The position numbers and the translations under genes were made by a program. The notes below the pieces were generated by a model, which worked only from the letters and a program-made list of their open reading frames with translations, made no database searches and had not been told where the DNA came from. Source: Asterochloris sp. CNOR1 (lineage: Eukaryota; Chlorophyta; Trebouxiophyceae; Trebouxiales; Trebouxiaceae). Taken from it: 64,000 nucleotides of DNA. The DNA is taken from contig OZ017753.1 in assembly GCA_963969365.1 (NCBI GenBank), positions 1,860,001 through 1,924,000 of the forward strand, in the 5' to 3' direction. Below are positions 23,729 to 34,200 of this stretch, in pieces (position 1 is the first letter of the stretch; each line of letters starts with the position of its first letter).

Positions 23729-26700
23729 ATGGCAAGCACAAAGCGTCCTAGAGCTGCCAGTGATGATGAGGGGGACGGGTCTGCTTCTAAAAAGAGCAGA
23801 CCGTCAGGTGCAATCATGAGCGAGCTGCATGCCAGCAGCCCTGTCCTTGAGGCTCAAAATGGCGATCATGATGAAGAGGAGAGGTGGCAGCCCCCCACGC
23901 AGGGCAGGCATGTCAGAAAAGGCACAGAGTGTCCCTACTTGGACACCATTTCTCGTCAGGTGAAGCATCCCTGCCGCCCTGGCATGGAAAAGCTTGCTGT
24001 GTATACTTAGCACACTCAACTGGTGCTTGCTGCCCTGCAGAACCTGGACTTTGACTTCGAGAAGTGCTGCTCAGTGTCCTTGAGCCCAGTCAATGTGTAT
24101 GCCTGTCTGGTCTGTGGCAAGTACTTCCAGGTAAGCACTGCTCATGCCTTTACTCGCCATCAGTGGAGCACACCTGTTTCCTGTGACGCAGAGCATTGCC
24201 ACAATGCAGGGGCGGGGCCCAAAAACGCATGCCTACACTCACTCACTGGAGCACAACCACCATATGTTTATGAAACTGGCAAATGGCAAGGTGCGTGACG
24301 GCTGGCCGCCCAGCCCGTTGGCTGGCCCCTCTGGCAGATGGCCTGTTTGGTCTCCACCTGGCTGCTCTCAGGTCGACCGGTTGCTCCCCAGCTGACTGGG
24401 TGGTTGCGGGTGCAGGTGTATTGCCTGCCAGACATGTATGAGGTGGAGGACCGTTCCCTTGATGTCATTCGCCATGTGCTGAACCCCCTTTTCAAGCCAG
24501 AAGAGGTGCCGGCCATGGCTGCATCACACAGGCTCTGACCCTCCCAGAGCATTCAATGTCCTCCTGCCCATCATACTATATGTCCTCTAGCCTTGCAGAC
24601 TGCCATGTTGATCAGCAGCAGCAGCAGCTACCTACCACTGCTGCCATGCGCAGCTTTCACCTCATGAAGTCTTTACCCCCCTCTTCTTTCTACAGATTGC
24701 CAAGCTGGACAGCGACGTGACATGGGCGAGGGCACTGGATGGGAGCGATTACATGCCAGGCCTTGTGGGTTTCAAGACAGAAACCTTGCTGGCAATTTGC
24801 ATCTGCTGCCTTGATCAGACCCAGCAACATTTGGAAGCTGGAAGGGAACCTTGAGCAATGTACATGATTTCTGACAGCCAAGCCTGCCACCGCAGCTTTA
24901 AGGCTGCACTTGAAGCTGGGCAGCAAATGCTGGTGAACAGGGCTGGCCTCAAGGCCCATGTCCTCAGCAGGCCTGAGCAGTTGCATGGCACCCATGTTTG
25001 ACAAATCTTCCGCACCTTAGACAGGAGGTGTGCCCTGCAGGTGGGCCTAAACAACATGAAGAACAATGATTATGCCAACACTGTGGTCCAGATCTTGGCC
25101 AGGGTCACTCCCATCCGCGACTTCTTTCTGATGCCCAGCAATTATGCAGACTGCCGCTCTCTGCTGGTGCAGCACTTTGGCGAGCTGTTGCGCAAAGTGT
25201 GGAACCCCCGGAACTTCAAGGGCCAGGTGAGGGCCATCAATGCCAGAAGACCCAGAGTCCAGATGTCCGGCATCTGGCTGCTGCTGCGCAAGGTGTGGGC
25301 CCCCTGAAACTGATGGGGCCCTAAGCAGGCTGATGGAGTGCTATCCTTGCCTGCCGATAATACGCCATAGGTGTACCAGGCCAATGCGTCTGCTGCCTAC
25401 CAGGCTGCTGTTGGGCCAACAGTGTAACGGTGGTCCGTTTGCAAAAGCTGTCAGCTTGTTGAACCTTTCTGATGGCCTGCATGCATTGCCAGACCACAAC
25501 TCACCCGGCTGCAGGTTGGGACAACAGGTACAATTGCTTGGTTGCCACCAGGCCGCCTCATGTCACCTGCCCAGCTGCTGCGCACCAGCCCCTATTGCAT
25601 CCAGGCAGGCGGGATCCACTGTGTCTGCCTGCTGCAGGTCAGCCCTCACGAGTTCATGCAGGCGGTAATGGCTGCCAGCAACAAGCGCTTCACCATCGAG
25701 AAGCAGAGCGATGCCCTAGAGTTCTGGTCCTGGTTCATCAACCAGCTGCATATCGAACTCACCGGGGGCAAGCGCAAGAGGCCGAGCATCATCTCAAGGT
25801 GTTTCCAGGTGATTTCAATGCCTTGTCCAAACGTGTGGTGGCCTGTCATCACACGGCTGCCAGCCGATTTTCCGGGTGCAAGCAAAGATGGCCCTGCTGT
25901 ATCTCAAAGTGGTTCCTGGTAATGCCCCAGGGCCTGGTGCCTCTGCAGATGACGGAAGGCGACTGCATGCCTGCATGCCAGGGCGCTGCTGGCTTCCGCA
26001 CCTTCTCAAGCTTGCCAGGCAGTTAAGTGACTCAGCAGCATGCTTTTGCCCGCAGGGCGAGCTGGAGATCACGACAGAGGCTGGCACTGGCAAGGCTGCG
26101 GAGAAGAAGGGTGTGAATGGCAAGCTGGAGGATGCAGTGGACAGGGTGCCCTTCCTCTTCCTGGGGCTGGACCTGCCTGCAGCGCCCCTGTACAAGGATG
26201 TGATGGAGCAGAACATCATTCCCCAGGTGGGCTCAGGCGCACCCTGTACGGGCGCTCGTTGGTGCAGGATGGCTGCAGATTGCCTGCAGTGCAGGTTTGA
26301 GGTGTTCAGCTGATGCTTAGTGAGCTGCAAACATGTTGGCTCTTGTCTGACCTGCTTTCCAGCAGGTACCAGCTGCAGGATGCTTGCAGATGGCCAGCAG
26401 GCCTGCCCGGGTGTCAACTGCTGCAGACGACAGCGATTTCTGTGTGTTTGCACATACCCTGCTGCACTTACCTTGACTTGACTTCACTTCAGGTCTGTCT
26501 GCATCCACATGCCCAGCTGCATCCTGCACTGCAGGTGCCCATCTTTGATCTGTTGCACAAGTTCAATGGTCAACAGACCACTGACGACATCAAGGCAGGA
26601 AGGCGGCGCTTCCGCGTCACCAAGCTGCCCGAGTTCCTGGTGCTGCACATCAAGCGCTTCACCAAAAATCGCTTCTACCTGGAGAAGAACCCCACCATCG

Positions 26701-27203
26701 TCAACTTCCCTGTGAAGAACCTGGAGCTGGCCGACGTTATTCCTGTGCCCACAGGTGTGAGCATTGTGGCCGATCTGCAGTACATGTGCTGTAGCTGCAG
26801 GCAGCTTGCTCAACCCCGCTAAGTTGAAGTCTTGCATGAGTGTTGCTGGGCCAGCACCACACCAGAGGTGCAATCTAGGGGTGACTGCTCATACCTACAG
26901 CCTCAGCCAGGTCTCCACAAATTCTGAGCAGCCACTTCCCTGTTCTCAGCAAGCTAGCTGCACGCCAAAAGGTTGGGTGGCTGCCTTGCAGGTAAAGCTG
27001 GCAAGCTGCCATCCAAGTATGACCTTGTGGGCAATATGGTGCACGATGGCGAGCCTGGCAAGGGCAGCTATCGCCTTCATGTGCACAGAAAAAGTGAGGA
27101 TGCTTGGTATGAGGCCCAGGACCTCAGGGTCGTTGACATTCTGCCGCAGATGGTGGCTCTTTCAGAGACATACATGCAAGTGTACGAAATGCAACAGAAG
27201 TGA
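23729..27203 (+). CDS. USP39: USP39/Sad1, U4/U6.U5 tri-snRNP-associated protein
   Basis: This family (human USP39, yeast Sad1) is needed for assembly of the spliceosomal tri-snRNP in the nucleus and is a catalytically dead ubiquitin-protease fold. Ten exons splice in phase to about 507 residues: 23729-23959, 24041-24130, 24210-24290, 24416-24505, 24696-24764, 25041-25226, 25637-25808, 26056-26226, 26534-26754, 26992-27203. Order: a basic N-terminus with KRPR and KKSRP; a UBP-type zinc finger (CPYL, ACLVCGKYF, HAYTHSLEHNHHMF); then the USP fold. The cysteine box reads VGLNNMKNNDYANTV, with Asp where active enzymes have Cys. The histidine box reads GSYRLHVHRKSEDAWYE, with Ser in place of the catalytic His position. 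The C-terminus DILPQMVALSETYMQV is a family hallmark. The ATG at 23729 is the first in frame. Confidence 0.95.
25183..25305 (+). repeat. Decayed copy of USP39 exon end (LLRKVW)
   Basis: The exon ending at 25226 contains ELLRKVWNPRNFKGQ. Ninety-three bases downstream, in the intron at 25276-25305, the same frame reads LLLRKVWAP and then stops. Confidence 0.7.
25765..25918 (+). repeat. Decayed copy of USP39 exon end with its donor
   Basis: The exon end at 25765-25808 (gggcaagcgcaagaggcc ... atctcaaggtgtttccag, then gtgatt) recurs 109 bases later at 25873-25918 as a diverged copy (gggtgcaagcaaagatggcc ... atctcaaagtggttcctg, then gtaatg). Even the position of a possible GT donor is kept. Confidence 0.75.
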
Positions 27204-27282
27204 GCAAGAATGAATTACGTCTGACCCATTGTTGGGCTTAGATTGAATGCTTTACTCTGTTGCCCAATTGCATGCTGCAACA

Positions 27283-28248
27283 TCAAGTAATCTGACTGGC
27301 AGCAGCTGCTGTTGCTTGCTTGTACATGTTCAGTTCTGCCCGAGTGCTGGCTATCTCTGCTCGAAGCTCGTCCACTGTCTCCTGCACAAGAGGAATATAC
27401 ACCTTACACGGCTGCTTGCCAGAGCAAGCCAGAGCTGTTCTGCAATCACCTGAAGGTCTAATGGGGCGGCCAATGACATGGGTGGTGTGGCAGGCCTGGT
27501 GCCTGGGATACGGTAATCTGCAGTGCAGCGTGTCATGAGCAGTTCAATCATATGCATGCTGAGCACTGGCAGCACCTGACCATTGTACACCCCTGGGCCT
27601 CACTTGTTGTGGTCATGGCGGCTGTATAAGGCGGCCCCTGCCTGGACGCTGCCATGGGACTGCTGCTGGGGCGGGCCCCAGTAGTTTGCAGTGCAGCATT
27701 TGCGCGCTCCTTGATCTCATCTTCAAACTCTCTGCACAGCACATTGACATGTGAGAGCTGGCTTCAGTTGCAGACGGGCTTGGCTGGGACTGTCTGTCCT
27801 CACCTGAAGTGCTGCCGCCTCTCAGCATCGGCTCGACTGATGGTGCTTAGTGCTTCTCCCAATGCTGCTCCCAGCCGGTCATTCAGGGTCTCTGCTTGGC
27901 AGTATGAATTGCTTTCATTTGCTGGAGGGCTGTGCAAGCTCAAGTTGCAGGTGTCCAATCTCCAACTTGCCTGCAAAGGCGCGGCCCAGGAAAAATGCAT
28001 CCAAGATAGACCTGGAGCCTGCAGATTGGGTGCAGAGTCAGCAGCATTGCACCTTGACAGGACTGCAGTTCAGACCAAATATCAGCCTGCCCACTGTTAG
28101 TATTGGGATTATAAGACGCAGAACATAGCAGCCTGCGCTGTTTGCCACAGTGCCTGTCACTGTGACGCCAACATTGCTGCGGTCTGCCCGACAGAAGGGC
28201 TCGGCCTTGCACCCGTGACTGAGTACCATGCATTTGATGGTGCATCAT
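27283..28248 (-). CDS. Plastid-targeted protein, DUF6825-like
   Basis: Six exons splice in phase to about 208 residues: 28248-28053, 28018-27971, 27891-27804, 27731-27604, 27517-27450, 27381-27283. The first 45 residues are Arg/Ser/Gln-rich with no acidic residue before RRLLCSA, a typical chloroplast transit peptide with cleavage near Cys-Ser. The core reads SILDAFFLGRAFAETLNDRL, then GAALGEALSTISRADAERRQ, then a helical REFEDEIKERA. This resembles a plant and algal plastid family with the pattern GRAxAExLNxRxGxxxGExL; DUF6825 is recalled from memory and not checked. A Pro-rich linker and a C-terminal coiled coil (TVDELRAEIASTRAELNMY) follow. The intron after 27971 has a GC donor (TTTGCAG, then gcaagt). 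Function unknown. Confidence 0.75.
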
Positions 28249-28260
28249 GGAGTGGCAGAC

Positions 28261-28864
28261 ATGAAGTGGCCCCAGAAGGGAAACGCTGTCCTCAGCCCAA
28301 ATCGATCCGTGGCTCAGCAGGCCAGCCTATGTCAAGGTTTCCTGAACGATGGTCAGCAACGTGTGAAGTGCGAGGCGTCAGCAGCGCTCAGGGGCAAGTT
28401 GCAGGCTCAGATGCTGCCATGGGCAGCTCCTGGACCAGCTTCTCCAGTTTAGAAGGCAATGCCCTGGCATGTACCTCTGCTCACTGGTGATGACACTGCT
28501 GTGCTGCAGCAGGTGCTGACAACTGCAGTGGAGGCAGGCTGCACAGGAGCTGGCAGCCCTGTCGCTGCCAGCATTGCCACAGCTGGCATCCCAGTGGCAA
28601 GCCCCAGCCTGCTGCAGAACTGCACAGCAGCTGCTGGCCCTGCGCAGTAATGCCGGTCGACTGCAGCCATCAGGCATGCTGCTGCCAGCTTGGGGAAGGG
28701 CAGGCACGGAAGTGGTGGTGACAGGGTGCATGGAGACAGCTCTGCTGCAGCATCGGATGCAGCAGTCAGCTAGGCGCCAGGGATGCAGGGATGAGGGGGG
28801 TGCTGGGCTAGAGCAGGCAGTGCTACACCAGCTCATGCACCAGCAATGTGCCTGGAGCCAATAA
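28261..28864 (+). CDS. Unknown protein, short multi-exon gene
   Basis: The start is placed at ATG 28261 (MKWPQKGNAVLSPN), only 12 bases from the opposing start of the plastid-protein gene. Exon 1 runs to about 28358. A middle exon near 28454-28470 is uncertain. The last exon, from about 28520 or 28535, is open to TAA at 28862-28864 with residues such as QELAALSLPALPQLASQW and TEVVVTGCMETALLQHRMQQ. The product is rich in Gln, Ala and Leu with no recognisable domain. Intron borders between 28358 and 28535 have several possible solutions, so the exact protein is not fixed. In-frame ATGs at 28228 and 28237 would make the two divergent coding regions overlap. Confidence 0.4.
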
Positions 28865-28900
28865 ATGGCTTGTCCACCGCCAACAGTCCTCTCACTATTG

Positions 28901-28993
28901 GTGAGACCCCCAGCTGCTGCCTTTGGGGCTGGCAAAGGCTATGCCTCCCCTTCAGTGAGACCCCCAGCTGCCGCCTTTGGGGCTGGCAAAGGC
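28901..28993 (+). repeat. Two-copy 54-bp-period repeat
   Basis: A segment beginning gtgagacccccagctg is repeated with two or three substitutions 54 bases later (units start at 28901 and 28955). Each unit is about 39 bases long. It lies just after the stop of the upstream plus-strand gene and has the same style as the exon-edge duplications, but here it is in noncoding sequence. Confidence 0.8.
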
Positions 28994-29075
28994 ATCTGCC
29001 CCCCCTTCTGCCAGTCACCAGCTGTGCTTTGAAGCTTTGCAACTGGAGCAGTCTGCCAGGCAGCCACGCGAAAGC

Positions 29076-29514
29076 CTAAAGCCAGCTGGGGGCTGCCTGG
29101 CAAGAGTCATCTGCCTGCAGGCGCTGCAGCTCTGTTGCTGGAGGTGCGTGCCCTCCAGCATCTCTGCAAAGATTGCGCAGCCTACCGAGAGCTGCCATCT
29201 GCTCGGCCCGTTGTGCTGCCATATGCAGATGCCATTGATTGCCCAAGCGGCAACAACCATGCATTTGCAGCATTTGCCCTCCAACGACAGGGCACCAGAC
29301 TTGTTCATCAGCCACAGCCAGCCAGACAGCCATTGGCCGCCTGCGCAGCAACACGGCGGACGCTTGTCATGCGTGCCACGACACGATTGCAGACACATTG
29401 ACCCCATCCTGGCCCACAAACTGCCTGGAGCCTTGTGAACATTGGCCCCACAATGGAGATCTCCTCTTGAGGTTTCCCAGCTATCTTGCCCAGGAGCTGC
29501 TGCATTCTTGACAT
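29076..29514 (-). CDS. Possible small gene, weakly supported
   Basis: On the minus strand, ATG 29514 opens MSRMQQLLGKIAGKPQEEIS, which reads like a genuine amphipathic N-terminus. Near 29250-29076 another frame encodes AAQRAEQMAALGRLRNLCRD and ends in a stop. No GT-AG pair joining them in phase could be established, and the intervening sequence is open in more than one frame. It may be a small two-exon gene (a short mitochondrial or coiled-coil protein would fit) or chance. No family is recognised. Confidence 0.25.
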
Positions 29515-29647
29515 GGCCTGCAGTTTGCTGAGCACACCACAGCCAGCAGGCCACCTCTCTGTTGAGAGTGTTGTGTTTCGTGCACTACAAAAGAGAGCAT
29601 AGTCTGAGTAAAGTCTCGATTACTGTTGTTGACTGCCAACAACTACA

Positions 29648-30874
29648 TCACTTCAAACCCTCTCCCGTGCTGCCAAGGCCTTTGGCAGACAGCTGGACCT
29701 CCTCACAGCAGGCTCTCCAGAGCTGCTGAGCTTGTCCAGGGTTGCTCGCTGCAGAAGATGGCTGAACAGGCTTGCAATCATGCAGGTAGAGGCTGCCTTG
29801 TGGAATGTCAGCAGCTGTGGCAGCATACAAGGGTGTCTCAGCTCCCTGCAGGCATCAGCAACGACCCCTTGCAGCCAGCTTTGAGAAGCAGCTGGCCTGC
29901 AAGCCGAGCTGTGGGCCTACCTGTGCAGGTGTCTTGGCAATGCACCGCATAACTGGCTGGACCAGGCCCTTCAAGGGCCCAGCAGCCGAATCAAAGATGG
30001 CTGTGCCCACCAACCCTGGGCTGACGGCGTAAGCCTGTATCCTAGACCCTGCCTGCCTCAGGCGCCGCTGCAGCTCAGCTGTGAGTATGATGTTGCAGAG
30101 CTTGCTCCTGCTGTACTGCCAAAACCTGCATTCAGATGCTGTGAGCTGACAGGCACGACTGTCTGAATCGTTTGAGTTCCATCAAGCATTATCGTCATTG
30201 GCAGGGCAGCCCACCAGTGCCAGGGGTGGTGACTGAGCTGGCCTGTGCGCTCATCAAATTTTAGGCACCGTGTGTGCTTGTGAGCCCTGCTGGCCAGATT
30301 CACAATGCGCCCGTCTGGAGCCATCGTGGGGAGGAGGAGCTGCTGCAGGAGGAATGGCCCATACACATTGGGCCTCAGATGTCGGTCTGGACACCTTGCT
30401 GTCCCTTTGACTCCCATCACGCCTGCTCTATGGGCAGAGGCATGCACTCTGTAAGCCAGAGGTTAGGGCATTGGTGCAGCAGCCAGGGAGGAGCCTTTGT
30501 CCATCACTCACCAGCATTGTTGATTAAGACTGACAGGGGGCGCTTCTGCTCTGCCAGTCTGCTGGACAGCCGTCTGCTGAATGATCTGATGGAAACATAG
30601 TCCTCCAAATCCAGTTGCTCACAGGCAAGTGAGCCACCTGTTACATTTGCATGGCCTGCCTGCTGTAGGTCAGCTCTGCAGTGCTCGCACTTTTCCATGT
30701 TTCTGCAGGCCATGACCACATCCATGCCTTGGGCATACAGCCCTGCAGCAAGCTCTCTGCCTGTATGTAGGCATGCAGGAGTGTCAGGGGCAGTGGCTGA
30801 TGTGCAGACATGCCAGCCTGGGACTCACCAATGCCACTGTTCGCTCCAGTCACCACTGCACACTGGCCTGGCAT
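29648..30874 (-). CDS. Short-chain dehydrogenase/reductase, retinol-dehydrogenase-like
   Basis: This is a classical SDR with an NAD(P)-binding Rossmann fold. Exons run at about 30874-30826, 30762-30510, 30437-30200, 30124-29931 and 29849-29648. The coenzyme motif TGANSGIG is split by the first intron, which is in phase (GI, then GRELAAGLYAQGMDVVMACRN). LINNAG, the NVYGPFLL segment (conserved Asn), Ser in IVNLASRAH and the catalytic Tyr-Lys in WQYSRSKLCN follow in order. The C-terminus SPGLVGTAIF ... PLYAATAADIPQGSLYLHDC ... KPSS-like PVQPSSAAS ... LWRACCEEV matches the retinol-dehydrogenase/WWOX-like subgroup rather than fatty-acid synthesis reductases. The substrate cannot be read from sequence. 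No clear transit peptide is seen. The CG-rich border of exon 3 to exon 4 is approximate. Confidence 0.88.
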
Positions 30875-31213
30875 TGCCACACGCGGCTATACTGGGAATT
30901 ATCTTTTCTTTCTTGGGAACTTGGGGGGATTTTGACATGCGCAACTTGCACCTGCTGCAGCGCTGAAGGTGGGATGGCCTGTGACCCATAACATGTTTCG
31001 AGGCCTTGCGGGCATCGATCGTTGCTTGCTGCGGCTCACAGAGTGTTGATCGTCAAGGCAAGGTGAGACAGCAGCAGAAGGGCGGACACCCGAGGTGCTG
31101 ACGCTGGTCTAGAGATGCGTGCTTCCTCCTCTTTTGTCTACAAAACTCAGGGGGCTCCTCCTGGCTAATGCAGGCAGCTTGCTCTTCTGAGAAAGGGCTT
31201 TGAGGCACTGATC
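30875..31213. promoter_or_regulatory. Divergent intergenic region
   Basis: About 340 bases separate the start codons of the minus-strand dehydrogenase and the plus-strand tail-anchored coiled-coil gene. No TATA-like box, repeat or open exon was recognised. A shared promoter is inferred only from the arrangement. Confidence 0.3.
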
Positions 31214-34200
31214 ATGACAGATCTTACCACAGAGATCGCAGCTCCCCCACAGCCTGGCACCAGGCTGCCTCAGGCTCTCAGCGAGAACAGGAATGCAGAG
31301 AATGCACCATTACCTGAGCAGCTGAAGGTAGGCCTCCCAAGCTCTGCATTCACTCATATTTGAAAAGCACCAGCCATTTTGGTGAGCGCGTCATACGAGC
31401 ATTGCTCTTACCCCTTGGGGATGGTTGCAGAAAGTGTGGTGTCCGCGTTGCTGAGTGGCTGCACCGCATATTGTGATGCTGTACAGCAGGCAGCCAGCTG
31501 ATAGGCATGTTGGTGCCAAGCTGTGTATTCTGTTTTGCTCTGCTGACCAGTTGCTGTGACACAGGCTTGCAACAAGTATTACGGCCATGACTGTGAGGCC
31601 TGCAGTGCATCTGCAACCCGTAAAAACGGCACTGCAAGCAACTTCAAGGCCAGGCTATGCATTGTGCCGCTCTGTGTGACATGAGTGCATCCGTAGACTG
31701 TGCCCCTGCGCTGCAGGCAGCTTGGAACAGGGTGATCACCTCCAGTTTGCAGTCCTTGGCAGTGCAGGCTGCCAGGAACAAGGTGGCCAGTGCAGCCTGT
31801 ACCGCTGCGTTGCAGGCAGCCAGGAACAAGATTGCCAGGCTGGAAGACATGGACCACCAGCTGCGGGGTGAGCTACAGAGGGTAGTGGGGCAGCGTGATG
31901 ACTGGTCAGCTCGCAGCTCGCGCCTAGAAAAGGAGGTGGGTGTGACATTGCAAACCAGCAATTACTTCTGTGTCATCCTGTCATGGGCCTGTGCTGCCTC
32001 TGACTGAGATAAAGAGTGGTGTCTCCAGTCGGGTTTTCTGCTGACACCTGGTGATCATCAGCAGTGCTGATTGCATTGCGGCTGTGAAGTTCTGCATCAA
32101 CACCTTCACAGGTTTGTTGACTGCCGAGTTTGCTGACCTGCCCGCCAGAGTCTTGGCTGGGCCCTAGATAAGGGGATGATGTTGCTACAGAAGTTCTGTC
32201 GGCTCCATTTGCCAAGGTGCTGAGGTACACATTTGAAGGTTTGATTTTCCGGGTTTGCTGACCTGCCTGCCAGAGTCCTGGCTGGGCCCTGGATAATGGA
32301 GAATGTTGCTGTTCTGCCAGCTCCAGTTGCCAAGGATGTGAGGTCCCCAGCTCACCTCACCTACCTGGAGCTCCCCTCAGCTCAATCGGCTGCTGCAAGG
32401 TACTGCAGTGCCTGCCTAGTGTTGCCATTGCCTGCGCAGGTGGACAACCTCCATGCACAGCTGACGCTTCTGGAGGCCGAGACTCACCTGCCTTCCTCCC
32501 CCATGGCTAGCCCACGCAGCTCAGAATGTGGTGCTGTCGTGCACCGCATGAGTGTGGAGCGGCGCAACATGCAGGGGGAGCTGCTCAGGCTGCAGCGCAG
32601 GGTAAGCTGTGCAGTATCTGCAGAAGAATTGAGCCTTCGGTAGACTAGCAGCTGGCTCTACTGCCTGTAATGTATGCCTGTCTCTCCTGTGGTGACAGCC
32701 TTTGCACTTGCCGGGGGCATCAGCCGCCAGGAGTGAGGATGGCACACGCTTTACACATCAACATGTGGACTCCAATGAAGCCATGCATGCATTCCCAGTC
32801 AGCCTGTCATGCAGATTCGACTTATAAGATTCATCAACGGACGCATGAATCATTGTACTGAATGCTGTTTATAAGGGCATGCATCCTGTCGGATTCACCA
32901 TATTCGTGTCCATATTGACAGGACGAGGTCCAGACAGGGCTGCTGGAGGAGCTGCGGGCTCAGCTGCTGGCAGCCACCGGGGACAAAGCTGGCAGTCAAG
33001 CAGTTCTCCAGCCAGCCGAGCCCTCAGCAGAGGTCTCCCGCCTGCAGAGGCAGGAGGCTGCTCTCAGGGCGGAGCTGTCCAAAGCAGAGTATGCCAGCGC
33101 CAGGCAGGCTGCCCAGCTGCTGGAGCTGCAGGGCACTGCTGAGCAGCATGCGAAGACTGCTGCTGAGCTGGCCCAGGCCCAAGGGGCTCTCAAGGCGCAG
33201 CTAAGCAAGCAGGTCAGCCCCTCATTGACATCCCTTATGCTAGCTGTGCTTGGAGCCCTCGTTGGGGTACTGCAGCTGAGCTAGTCCAGGGCCAGTGGGC
33301 TCTTAAGGCTCAGCAGAGTAATAAGGTAAACCATGCACTGTCACGGTTCGCTAGCTGTGCTGCAGTGCGCCCCTCAAGACATGTCACATGTTCAGCTTGC
33401 GGTGGCAGTCTGGCTTGTAGGCCAATCAGTGTCCTCCTTTGCGCGAGCAAGCTCAAGCACAGCGGCCTCTGTGCCATGCAGGATGCGGCAGCTAGTGCAG
33501 CAGCTGCCAGGATAGCTGAGCTGCAAGCACAGTTGAATGAGGAGCAGGCAGGGGCAGCTGAGCAGCGTGCCATCCTGCAGCAGCTGCGATGGCATCTGCG
33601 GGGGTCTGCAGGCACAGGCATGCAGGAGGGTGCCGATCAGCAGACCCTGGCCGCTGAGGTTGTAGCCCTTGTCCGCCAGCAGCAGGAGGAGTCACAGCAA
33701 CAGCTTGCTGAACAAGGCGCTGCTGCTGCTGAGCAGGCCGCTCAGTTTGAGACTGCCCTCAAGCAGCAGCAGCAGGCAGCAGCTTCTGCATCTGCTGCCA
33801 AGCTTGAGGGACAGGCTGACCAGCTGAAGGCCCTTCTCAAGCAGCAGGAGCGGCAGAATGAGCAGGCAATTGCTAAGCTGGAGGCGCAGCTCGAGAAGGA
33901 GAAAGCCGAGCATCAGGCAGCTGCTGATGCCCTGGCCCAGTTGGATGCGCAGCTCAGCGACCGGGCTAGTGAGCAGCAGGCAGCGGCTGCCTCTGCTGCT
34001 GAGCTGGATCCGCATCTGGAGAAAGAGGCTGAGCGTCAGGCAGCTGCTGACTTTGCTGCCATGCATGAGGCACGGCATGAACAGCAGGAGTCAAAGCACC
34101 AGGCAGCAGCTGCTGTCCTGGAGGCCCACTGGAAGAACAAGGAGTGTGTGCAGCAGCAGGCCGCTGCTGCGTCTGTCCACCTGAAGCAGGTGCAAGCAGA

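Noticed and set aside
27450-27604. Introns of about 28 bases in the plastid-protein gene
   Set aside because: They do not preserve phase; introns of about 70-90 bases with normal borders do.
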